Origin: Planctomycetota bacterium
GTDB lineage: Bacteria > Planctomycetota > Phycisphaerae > Phycisphaerales > UBA1924
Assembly (NCBI GenBank): GCA_963204725.1
Contig: CAUJHH010000071.1
Coordinates: 1-48,439, forward strand
Reading direction: 5' to 3'
DNA length: 48,439 nucleotides
Shown here: positions 16,226 to 23,741 of the stretch, piece after piece
Position numbering within the stretch: position 1 is the stretch's first letter
Layout: each line of letters starts with the position of its first letter
The notes under the pieces: model-generated
Seen by the model: only the letters and a program-made list of their open reading frames with translations
Told to the model about the DNA's origin: nothing
The model's database searches: none
Translations under genes and position numbers: made by a program

Positions 16226-18553
16226 ATGAGCGAGTCACCTCCATCGCCGCACGACGCAGACGCCGGTTCGCCCGATGCGCCCGGTGACTCTTCGGCGGCC
16301 CATTCGGGCGCGATGTGGGAGAGCATCTCGGATCGATCGATCCCGGCGAGCATCGGGCGGTACACGATCGTCCGCGAGCTGGGCACGGGCGGCATGGGCG
16401 TGGTGTACGAGGCGTCTCAGCAGTTTCCGGCGCGGCATGTCGCGTTGAAGATCGTGCGCGGCGCATCACCATCTCCGGTGATGATGCGTCGTTTCGCGCA
16501 CGAGGCCGACGCGCTGGCGATGCTCCAGCACCCCGGTATCGCGCAGCTCTACGAGGCGGGGTTCGCCGAGACGCAGGGGGGGCGGCTCCCGTTCCTCGCG
16601 ATGGAGCTCGCGATCGGCGATCCGATCACCACCCATGCGCGCGAGGAGGGGCTGAACCTCGCGGCGCGCCTCTCGCTCATGATCAGCGTCTGCGAGGCGG
16701 TGGAGCACGCGCACCGGCGCGGGGTGATCCACAGGGACCTGAAGCCGGGCAACATCGTGGTGGTGCCGGGTGTCGGGCCGAAGGTGCTGGATTTCGGGCT
16801 GGCGCGCCTGGTCGCGCCGGATGCCACGCACACGGCGGCGACCGGGCAGGGCGAGCTGATCGGTACCGTCGGATATATGAGCCCCGAGCAGTTGTCGGGT
16901 GACCCGCGCGTGATCGATACACGCGTCGATGTCTTTGCGCTTGGCGTCGTGATGTACGAGCTGCTCGCCGGGCGATCCGCGTACGACATCCGGGGCAAGT
17001 CGGTCATGCAGGCGCTGGACGTCATGCGGACGACCGAGCCCCCTGCGCTCGGTCGCATCGATCCGTCGCTGCGGGGCGACATGGAGGCGATCGTTGCCAA
17101 GGCGATGGAGAAGTCGCCGGAGCGCCGATACTCGTCCGCGCTCGAGCTCGCCACGGACATCAGACGCTCGCTCTCGAGCCAGCCGGTGGCGGCGCGCCCG
17201 CTGACGACGCTCTACCAGCTCGGGCGCTTCGCACGGCGGAACAAGGGATTTGTCGTTGCGGCGGGCGTGGTGGGCGCGGTGCTGCTGCTCGGGATCGGCG
17301 CCACGACGTGGCAGGCGGTCGAGGCGACGCGTGGACGCGATCGGGCGAGGGAGCAGGCGCTGCGAGCGACGCAGACGCGATCGCTGCTGGAGCGGATGCT
17401 GCGCCTTGCCACGCCTCAGGGCACGGGGGGCGTGACGCTCACCGTGCGTGAGATGCTGGACACGGCGGCGCGTGAGCTGGATGATGTGCGTGACATGGAG
17501 CCGCTTGTCGAGGCCGACACGCGCAAGGTGCTCTCCGAGGTGTACGGCAATCTGGGCGAATACGCGATCTCCGAGCGGCAGCGGAAGCGTGCGATCGAGA
17601 TCTACGAGCGCGAGCGTGGACCGAACTCTCCGGAGGTGCTCAAGGAGATCGCGCCGCTCTCACTGGTGATCGCCGAGCAGGACCGTGGCGAGGAGGCCGA
17701 GCGGCTCGCGCGCGGAGCGCTGGCGCACGCGGAACGGGTGCTGGGGCCGGATTCGAAGGCGGCGATCGATCTCTGCCACGCGATCGGGCACGCGATCGAG
17801 TTCCGGGACCCCGACGAGCAGCACGAGGCGCTGGAGTGGGAGCGGGAGGCGCATACACGGTCGGTGCGCAGCCGCGGGGCGGACGATTCCGACACGCTGC
17901 TCCTTGCCATGAACATGGCGGTGACGATGGAGCAGATGGGGCGGTACGACGAGGCGGGTCCGACGCTGCGCCACGTCTATGACGTTCGTCTGCGCACGCT
18001 CGGCCCGGACCATCCGGACACGATGGTCGCCGAGAACAACGTGCTCTCGATTGATTCAAAGACCGGGCACGAGAAAGAGGCCCTGATCGCGCTGACTGCG
18101 CTGGCGGAGCGGGCGGCGCGGGTGCTCGGCCCCGACCACCCGAGCACGCTGCTCTACCTGCGCAACAAGCTCATGCTGATGGCGCAGATCGGGATGCCGT
18201 GGGCGGAGATGGTGCCGGGCGGACAGGAGCTCCTGGAGCGTCGCACCAGACGCCTCGGGCCGAACCATCGCGACACGTTCGAGGCGCAGGGATTCCTGGC
18301 GACCGCGCTGCTGGTGTCGGACCGGGTCGATGAGGCGGAGCCGATGATCCTTGATCTGCACCGGAAGATGCTCGCGGTGTACGGGCCGAACCACTTCGAG
18401 ACGTACCGGAGCATCTCGCTCTTGTGGGACCTTGCCGAGAAGCAGAACGACGCCGCGGCGATGCGCAAGTGGGCGGACATGCTGCACGGCACGTTCCTCG
18501 AGGAGGACGTCGAGAGGCAGATGACCGAGAAGGGGCTGGGGCGGGTGGATTGA
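16226..18553 (+). CDS. Ser/Thr protein kinase with transmembrane helix and TPR repeats
   Basis: A 775-residue Hanks-type kinase. The kinase domain (~44-320) has Gly loop ELGTGGMGVVYEA, HVALK (K75), HRDLKPGN (H169-D171), DFGLAR (D189) and MSPEQ, all intact. One membrane helix follows at ~342-362 (VVAAGVVGAVLLLGIGATTW). The remaining ~400 residues consist of TPR repeats of the kinesin-light-chain type, marked by recurring GPDHP and GPNH turns (RTLGPDHPDTMVAENN, RVLGPDHPSTLLYLRN, RLGPNHRDTFEAQG). They would lie on the far side of the membrane from the kinase. The architecture is common in planctomycetes: a receptor kinase whose periplasmic TPRs bind a protein ligand. It follows the two PVY/TPR-like secreted proteins, which might be ligands (speculative). 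Confidence 0.9.
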   Translation: MSESPPSPHDADAGSPDAPGDSSAAHSGAMWESISDRSIPASIGRYTIVRELGTGGMGVVYEASQQFPARHVALKIVRGASPSPVMMRRFAHEADALAMLQHPGIAQLYEAGFAETQGGRLPFLAMELAIGDPITTHAREEGLNLAARLSLMISVCEAVEHAHRRGVIHRDLKPGNIVVVPGVGPKVLDFGLARLVAPDATHTAATGQGELIGTVGYMSPEQLSGDPRVIDTRVDVFALGVVMYELLAGRSAYDIRGKSVMQALDVMRTTEPPALGRIDPSLRGDMEAIVAKAMEKSPERRYSSALELATDIRRSLSSQPVAARPLTTLYQLGRFARRNKGFVVAAGVVGAVLLLGIGATTWQAVEATRGRDRAREQALRATQTRSLLERMLRLATPQGTGGVTLTVREMLDTAARELDDVRDMEPLVEADTRKVLSEVYGNLGEYAISERQRKRAIEIYERERGPNSPEVLKEIAPLSLVIAEQDRGEEAERLARGALAHAERVLGPDSKAAIDLCHAIGHAIEFRDPDEQHEALEWEREAHTRSVRSRGADDSDTLLLAMNMAVTMEQMGRYDEAGPTLRHVYDVRLRTLGPDHPDTMVAENNVLSIDSKTGHEKEALIALTALAERAARVLGPDHPSTLLYLRNKLMLMAQIGMPWAEMVPGGQELLERRTRRLGPNHRDTFEAQGFLATALLVSDRVDEAEPMILDLHRKMLAVYGPNHFETYRSISLLWDLAEKQNDAAAMRKWADMLHGTFLEEDVERQMTEKGLGRVD

Positions 18554-18577
18554 GCGGCGCGGCCGAGACGACGCGGT

Positions 18578-19846
18578 TCAGAGCTTCTTCAGAGCGTCTA
18601 CCAGCGCATCGATGTGCTGGGTAGTGTGGGCGGCGGAGATCTGGCAACGGAGGCGTGCGTGGCCCTCGGGAACGACGGGGTACCCGAAGCCGATCACGAA
18701 GACGCCCATTTCCAGCAGTTTCTTCGACATCGCGATGGCTTTGGCGGTGTCGTGCACGATGATGGGACAGATCGCGGTCGGTGATTCGAGCACATCGAAG
18801 CCGGCGGCCTTGATCTTCTGACGGGCGTACTCGACGTTGGTCTTGAGGCGCTCGACGCGCTCGGGCTCTCTCAACATGATCTCGATGGCCTTCCGGGCCG
18901 AGAGCGCGATGGTAACGGGGAGGGCGTTCGAGAAAAGTGTTGGGCGGCCGCGCTGGATGAGCATATCGACGGCGTTGCGTGATCCGGCGACGAACCCGCC
19001 CGCGCCGCCTCCGAGGGCCTTGCCGAGCGTGCCGCTGAACATGTCGACGCGGTTGGCGCGCGTGGGCGTGGTGTGGACGGGGTCGATCATGCCCCAGTGT
19101 TCGTGGGTGCCTCGCCCGGTGCGACCCATGACGCCGTGGCCGTGGGAATCATCGACGACGAGCATCGCATCGTGCTTGTCGCAGAGGACGCGCATGGTGA
19201 CGAGGTCGGCGATGGAGCCCTCCATGGAGAAGACGCCGTCGGTGACGACCCAGATCTGGCCGGTGACGGCGGGGTTGGCCTTTGCCTCGGCGAGGCGTTG
19301 CTCCAGCGAGTTCTCGCCGGTGAGCGTGTTGTTCCTGTAGACGGCCTTGTGGACGCCTTTCTTGATGACGGTGGCGAGGCGGATAGCGTCGATGATGCAA
19401 GCGTGGTTGAGCTCGTCGGAGATGATGATGTCGCCGGGCTCGCAGAGGGTGGGGAAGATGGCCTCGTTGGCGGTCCATGCGGAGACGAATGTGTATGCGG
19501 CCTCGGTGCCCATCATGCGGGCGATGAGCTGCTCGAGATCGTGGTGGGGCGAGAACGTGCCGCAGATGAAGCGGACGGAGGCGGTGCCGGCTCCGTAGTC
19601 CTTGAGCCCCTTGACGCCGGCCTCGACGACCTCTGGATGGTTGGCGAGCCCGAGGTAGTTGTTGGAGCAGAAGCAGAGGGTCTCCTTGATGGAGCCATCG
19701 GGGCGCTTGATGCGGACCGTCGCGTCCATGGGGCCGTCGATGGTCTGGAGATGCTTGTACTGGCCTCCGTCGCGGAGGGTCTGGAGCGTGGCGGCGGCGC
19801 GGATCTCAAATGGAGCCGTGTGGAGCGTGGCGGCGGGCGTTGGCAT
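18578..19846 (-). CDS. kbl: PLP-dependent acyltransferase, glycine C-acetyltransferase (Kbl)-like
   Basis: A 422-residue enzyme of the alpha-oxoamine synthase family. FCSNNYLGLANHPEV and GAGTASVRFICGTF match the substrate-binding loops. VVDDSHGHGVMG holds the PLP-contacting Asp and His. SGTLGKALGG carries the Schiff-base lysine (K276). GRPTLFSNALP follows, as in the family. Kbl condenses glycine with acetyl-CoA, or cleaves 2-amino-3-ketobutyrate in threonine breakdown. 8-amino-7-oxononanoate synthase (BioF) is a relative; the CGTF and GRGTHEH segments favour Kbl. No threonine dehydrogenase gene is nearby. The ATG at 19846 is the first in-frame start consistent with the family; an open frame runs on upstream but lies inside the reverse reading of the next gene. 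Confidence 0.82.
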   Translation of the reverse strand: MPTPAATLHTAPFEIRAAATLQTLRDGGQYKHLQTIDGPMDATVRIKRPDGSIKETLCFCSNNYLGLANHPEVVEAGVKGLKDYGAGTASVRFICGTFSPHHDLEQLIARMMGTEAAYTFVSAWTANEAIFPTLCEPGDIIISDELNHACIIDAIRLATVIKKGVHKAVYRNNTLTGENSLEQRLAEAKANPAVTGQIWVVTDGVFSMEGSIADLVTMRVLCDKHDAMLVVDDSHGHGVMGRTGRGTHEHWGMIDPVHTTPTRANRVDMFSGTLGKALGGGAGGFVAGSRNAVDMLIQRGRPTLFSNALPVTIALSARKAIEIMLREPERVERLKTNVEYARQKIKAAGFDVLESPTAICPIIVHDTAKAIAMSKKLLEMGVFVIGFGYPVVPEGHARLRCQISAAHTTQHIDALVDALKKL

Positions 19847-19911
19847 CGTGCGGGTCTCCGGTTCCGAGGGGAATCGGAGTGTAGGTTCGGGGCCAATGCT
19901 CGCGATCGGGC

Positions 19912-21363
19912 TCAGCACCCGGTGCCGAAGGCGTCGAGGAAATCGAGAAAGTCGAGGATGTCGACGAGGGTGTCGCCGTTGAAGTCGGCGTTGCCGAGGG
20001 AGCCGCACGGGCCGGGCTGGTTCTCGCAGGACCCGAAGTCGTCGAAGAAATCGAGGAAGTCGAGGATGTCGCCCTCGTCGCCCGTGCCGTTGTAGTCGGC
20101 GGCACATGGGGGCGGCACGGCAAAGAAGACGCGCACCGACGTGTCGCCGGAGAACCCGATTGCCAGATCCGGCCAGCCGTCGCCGTTGATGTCGCCGAAG
20201 GCGATGGCGTTGGCGACCGTCGTGGCGTCGTACGTCCATGAGGGCGTGGGCGCGAGCGTGCCGGACTGATTCAAGTAGACGTGTGTGCGTCCGTCGCCGA
20301 AGTGGACTTCGGCATAGTCCTCGTCGCCGTCCTGATCGACATCGCAGAAGGCCATCTCCTGGATGCTGTTGAAGGGTGGTGTGACGCTGTAGTCGTAGGA
20401 GAGGACGCCGTCGTCGTTGCTCCAGACCTTGCTCGGTCCCTCGCCGATGACGAGATCGGGCCAGCCGTTGCCGTCGATGTCGGACCACGCGACGCCACGG
20501 TCGGTGTTGGTGGTGCCGTTGGTCCAGAGCGGCGTCGTCGCGAGTGTCGAGCCGGTGTTCTCGTAGATCGCGCTCTCAAAGTTCGCCCACTTGGCCACGG
20601 CGATGTCGAGGTCGCCGTCGCCGTCGAAGTCCGCGGCGGCGGTGGTGTTCTGGATCGAGGACTCGTCGGACTGCCACCCCGCGGTGGTCGAGAGCGAGCC
20701 CTCGTCGTTGAAGAAGATGTACATGGGGCGGTAGGGATCGGGGGAGAGGCCTTGGTTGGTGGTGATGACATCGAGGTCTTCATCGCCATCGGCGTCAAAG
20801 AGGGTGACGCTCGTGGACCAGCCGCTGCGCGGGGGTGTTGCGATCCAGCCGGGGGATGTGCTCGGGCCGGTAACGGAGCCGAAGTAGATGCGCGGGTTGG
20901 AGAAGGCCGAGCCGCCGCTCGCGACGACGACATCGGGGAACCCATCTTGATTGATATCGCCGATCTGGGCGTCGCCGGTGTGGATCTCGTCGGCGCTGAC
21001 CCATGAGGGCGCAGGCTCGAGCGTTGAACCGGTGTTGTAGAAGATCATGTCCTCCCAGTCGGTATAGGGAGGGAAGCTGCTGGAGATGTAGCAGCCGACG
21101 AAGAGGTCGTTCTTGCCGTCGCCGTTCAGGTCCGCGATGCGGACCGTGCCGACCTGACGCCGGAGCACGAGCGACCAATCGGCGGTCGTGCCGAAGGGGA
21201 CGGTGTCGGACCGCGAGCGCCCCGAGCTGCCGCCATTGAGTTCCGTCGCGACCGAGACCGTCGTGCGGCCGTCCTTTGAGACCTCCACCGGCGGCGGAGA
21301 AGCGATCGCGGCGCCGCCGATGAGAGCGAGCAGGATGCCGGCTGCGCGCGTGTCGTGGTTCAT
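19912..21363 (-). CDS. secreted FG-GAP/VCBS-repeat protein with Gly-Cys dockerin tag
   Basis: A 483-residue exported protein. It starts with a signal peptide (GILLALIGGAAIASPPP). The body is a chain of FG-GAP/VCBS-type repeats with Ca-binding loops, for example IADLNGDGKNDLFVG, IGDINQDGFPDVVVASGG, AADFDGDGDLDIAVA, WSDIDGNGWPDLVIGEG and FGDINGDGWPDLAIGFSG; these usually build an integrin-like beta-propeller. The last 64 residues (420-483) form the dockerin-like tag with two EF-hand-type loops (DYNGTGDEGDILD and DFNGDTLVDILD), four cysteines and a final GTGC. AGGAG lies seven bases before the ATG. Most likely a surface or secreted protein; ligand unknown. Part of its tag DNA is identical to that of the next gene upstream. 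Confidence 0.85.
   Translation of the reverse strand: MNHDTRAAGILLALIGGAAIASPPPVEVSKDGRTTVSVATELNGGSSGRSRSDTVPFGTTADWSLVLRRQVGTVRIADLNGDGKNDLFVGCYISSSFPPYTDWEDMIFYNTGSTLEPAPSWVSADEIHTGDAQIGDINQDGFPDVVVASGGSAFSNPRIYFGSVTGPSTSPGWIATPPRSGWSTSVTLFDADGDEDLDVITTNQGLSPDPYRPMYIFFNDEGSLSTTAGWQSDESSIQNTTAAADFDGDGDLDIAVAKWANFESAIYENTGSTLATTPLWTNGTTNTDRGVAWSDIDGNGWPDLVIGEGPSKVWSNDDGVLSYDYSVTPPFNSIQEMAFCDVDQDGDEDYAEVHFGDGRTHVYLNQSGTLAPTPSWTYDATTVANAIAFGDINGDGWPDLAIGFSGDTSVRVFFAVPPPCAADYNGTGDEGDILDFLDFFDDFGSCENQPGPCGSLGNADFNGDTLVDILDFLDFLDAFGTGC
19961..20070. repeat. 110-bp perfect direct repeat, copy 1 (in dockerin tag)
   Basis: This stretch of tag-coding DNA is identical, base for base, to 21516-21625, including all codon third positions. 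The sequence diverges right outside on both sides. It reads the same direction in both genes. Confidence 0.95.
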
Positions 21364-21466
21364 GGTTGGGCTCCTGGCGCTTGGTGCGGCAACCCGCCGC
21401 GTGCAATCACCCTAAGCCAAACAGGGGCGCGACTCCAGTGAAAAACTCGAACGAAACGAGGAGCGT

Positions 21467-23086
21467 TCAACACCCCGTGCCGAACGCGTCGAGGAAGTCC
21501 AGGAAATCGAGGATATCGACGAGGGTGTCGCCGTTGAAGTCGGCGTTGCCGAGGGAGCCGCACGGGCCGGGCTGGTTCTCGCAGGACCCGAAGTCGTCGA
21601 AGAAATCGAGGAAGTCGAGGATGTCCGGGCCGGTGTCGCCGTTGTAGTCGGCGGCGCATCCGCTCGCGATCGTCAGCATCGCGATCGTCGTCGTGCCATC
21701 CACCTTGCCATCGTTCGGCGTGACCGAGACCTCGACCTCGTCGCCGGGTTGCAGCGTCCCGGCGCGCAGTGCATCGGCCCGTCCGGCGAAGACGTTGTCG
21801 CGAACCACCGAGCCGTTGATGCGCCAGACATATCTGAAACGCACGAGGTCGTAGTCGAGGTCCTCCATCACAAGGTCCGCACTGACACGAGCGAAGAGAG
21901 CGTCGCCCGGATCGGGATCTGCCGGGTCGAAGGCAACGGAGACGACGGAGGGCGCGCGATTGAGCGTCGGGTTCGTGGTGGCGGCGACGATCAGCGGCGT
22001 GTCGCTCACCTGCACACCGTTGATGACGAACCTGATCCGCCACGTGCCGGCCACGGTGTTCATCTGCGAGATGAAGAACGGATTGAACCAGTAGTTGCTG
22101 ACGCGATAGAAATCGGGGTTGTTGAAGGCGAGGTCGCCCGAATCGAACGCGGTGGTGCCGTTGGGCCGGATGTAGATCTCGCGAAACGTCGAGTTCGGCG
22201 GCAGGTTGACGATCTGCATCCACCACCAATAGTCCTGCCCGAACGCGCGCTGCTGCGTCGTTGGGAAGCGGTGCGGATAGCCGTCGACCGTCCACGGTGC
22301 GACGTTCATGAACCCGAAGTCGGCAACGTAGGTGTTGGTGTTGTACGCGGGCTGCTCGACCCACCCGGTTTCTTCGCTGCAGGGGCCGCCGAAGGGATCG
22401 AAAGCCACGTTGCCTGGTTGGTCGCGGGTCTCGAAGTGCAGGTGCGGACCTGCGCTGTTGCCGCTGGACGCGGCGAGGCCGATCTGTTCGCCCGCGCTCA
22501 CGGTCTGCCCGACGATGACTGCGACCGAGCCATTCTTGAGATGCCAGTACTCGCCGTAGCGCCCGTCGCCGTGGTCGATGATGACGAGGTTCGAGACCTG
22601 GCCGCAGAGACAGGTGTTCATGTCCGGCTCGCCGTCGTGCGCGAAGACGACCGTCCCCGGCAGCGCGCTGAAGACCGGCACGCCGATCGCCTGCTCCTCG
22701 AACGATCTGAGCCCGATGTCCGTGCCCGCGTGCCCGTCATAGGTGAACGTGCCGCACGAATAGTCCGTCGCCCCGACACCCGGCGCATGATCGACGTACC
22801 CCGGAGGCAAGAGGTCCGCGAACATCGAGCCGCCCAGCGGCACAAACGGATAGAGCGGGCGCGAGCGCGAGCCGAGCGAGACCGGGTTGCTCTCGATGTG
22901 TGCGCGTATCGCGGCGTCGACGGCGGCGCGCTGCGCCGGCGGGACACAATCGAGGGATTCGCCCGACGCGGGGAGGCGCTCGACAGGTCCGCCGTGCGCG
23001 ATGGCGGGATCGCTCAGCCCATGTGCGGCGCCAATCCCGATCGTTGAGAGGAGAGACATCGCGGCCGCGCAGAGTGGGTGCGTCAT
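21467..23086 (-). CDS. secreted M23-family (LytM-like) peptidase domain protein with Gly-Cys dockerin tag
   Basis: A 539-residue exported protein with signal peptide (CAAAMSLLSTIGIGAAHG). An M23 zinc metallopeptidase domain covers ~115-225. HAGTDIG supplies the first metal ligands (H119, D123), EYWHLKNG supplies H182, and GPHLHFE supplies H215 and H217. All are present, so it may be active on peptidoglycan or protein, although many M23 proteins are scaffolds. The middle (~240-470) is beta-rich, with WRIRFVINGVQVSDTPLIV and an Ig/cadherin-like NDGKVDGTTTIAMLTI. The last 63 residues form the two-loop dockerin tag ending in GTGC. GGAG lies seven bases before the ATG. It is in the same leftward series as the VCBS and short tagged proteins. 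Confidence 0.85.
   Translation of the reverse strand: MTHPLCAAAMSLLSTIGIGAAHGLSDPAIAHGGPVERLPASGESLDCVPPAQRAAVDAAIRAHIESNPVSLGSRSRPLYPFVPLGGSMFADLLPPGYVDHAPGVGATDYSCGTFTYDGHAGTDIGLRSFEEQAIGVPVFSALPGTVVFAHDGEPDMNTCLCGQVSNLVIIDHGDGRYGEYWHLKNGSVAVIVGQTVSAGEQIGLAASSGNSAGPHLHFETRDQPGNVAFDPFGGPCSEETGWVEQPAYNTNTYVADFGFMNVAPWTVDGYPHRFPTTQQRAFGQDYWWWMQIVNLPPNSTFREIYIRPNGTTAFDSGDLAFNNPDFYRVSNYWFNPFFISQMNTVAGTWRIRFVINGVQVSDTPLIVAATTNPTLNRAPSVVSVAFDPADPDPGDALFARVSADLVMEDLDYDLVRFRYVWRINGSVVRDNVFAGRADALRAGTLQPGDEVEVSVTPNDGKVDGTTTIAMLTIASGCAADYNGDTGPDILDFLDFFDDFGSCENQPGPCGSLGNADFNGDTLVDILDFLDFLDAFGTGC
21516..21625. repeat. 110-bp perfect direct repeat, copy 2 (in dockerin tag)
   Basis: Identical to 19961-20070. 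It covers the second half of the first EF-hand unit, the middle SCENQPGPCGSLG loop and the start of the second EF-hand unit of the tag. Confidence 0.95.
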
Positions 23087-23173
23087 TTCTCGGCTCCGGA
23101 TCTACCCAAGGTACACGGTGCGAACAGGGGGTACAAGGGGATTCCTGCTGCGTTCGCCATGCGTCCGCCGTGC

Positions 23174-23207
23174 AAAGAAAGAGGCCCCGGAGTGGTCTCC
23201 GGGGCCT
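23174..23207 (-). terminator. strong intrinsic terminator after the short dockerin-tagged gene
   Basis: On the minus strand an 11-bp perfect stem (AGGCCCCGGAG with CTCCGGGGCCT, 23182-23207) with a four-base loop is followed by CTTTCTTT (23174-23181). It lies 50 bases past the stop of the tagged gene at 23257, and before the M23 gene. Confidence 0.85.
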
Positions 23208-23256
23208 GTTGCAATCGATAGGGATGAACGTTCTGGGACCTGATCCTCGTCAAGGA

Positions 23257-23703
23257 TCAGTCGCAGCCGTTGCCGAACGCGTCGAGGAAGTCCAGGAAGT
23301 CCAGGATGTCGACGAAGTTGTCGCCGTTCAGATCCGCGTCACCGGCCGAGCCGCACGGCCCAGGCTGGTTCTCGCAGTTGCCGAAATCATCGAGGAAGTC
23401 CAGGAAGTCCAGGATGTCGACGAGCGTGTCGCCGTTGTAGTCGGCGATGCACTGGATCGGGCCGTCTCCCGGCCAGAAGCCGGAGCGAAGGCTGAACGAT
23501 CCGCCGACCATCGGCCCGGCGGTCGGGCCCGCGAGGGCCTGTCCGATCGTGCCGTTGACGGCGTAGGCGCCCGTTGCCGAGCGTCGGCCTCCTCCGGCGA
23601 TGACGTATCGGAGGATGGTCGGGGCTGCGGCCTCGGCGGCCATCGCCCCCATCGCGAGCGCGAGCCCCGCGATGACAATCTTGGTGTTCATGTGTGGTCT
23701 CAT
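23257..23703 (-). CDS. small secreted GTIGQ-domain protein with Gly-Cys dockerin tag
   Basis: A 148-residue exported protein. After a signal peptide (IVIAGLALAMGAMAAEAAAP) comes a ~55-residue domain with VIAGGGRRSATGAYAVNGTI, GQALAGPTAG and FSLRSGFWPG. This is the short GG-x-Y-x-L-x-GTIGQ...GGFW beta domain seen in many secreted planctomycete proteins. Residues 85-148 are the dockerin-like tag (DYNGDTLVDILD and DLNGDNFVDILD), ending GNGCD, so one residue follows the Gly-Cys, unlike the other copies. Nearly half of the protein is the tag. AGGAG six bases before the ATG at 23703 supports that start over the ATG four codons later. A strong terminator follows. Confidence 0.8.
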   Translation of the reverse strand: MRPHMNTKIVIAGLALAMGAMAAEAAAPTILRYVIAGGGRRSATGAYAVNGTIGQALAGPTAGPMVGGSFSLRSGFWPGDGPIQCIADYNGDTLVDILDFLDFLDDFGNCENQPGPCGSAGDADLNGDNFVDILDFLDFLDAFGNGCD

Positions 23704-23741
23704 GGTGTGCTCCTTTGTGGTGGCTTGACCACGGACCTTGT

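Noticed and set aside
19915..20106. Near-identical tag repeats as a possible CRISPR or mobile repeat
   Set aside because: The repeats are in-frame protein-coding tags of separate genes; there are no regular spacers or inverted ends.
19847..20488. N-terminal extension of the Kbl-like enzyme by 214 codons
   Set aside because: It overlaps the tag and body of the VCBS gene in another frame on the same strand and reads as Arg-rich low complexity. Kbl homology starts after 19846.
21749..23047. 432-codon plus-strand open frame opposite the M23 protein
   Set aside because: Antisense shadow without motif; M23 ligands and signal peptide are on the minus strand.
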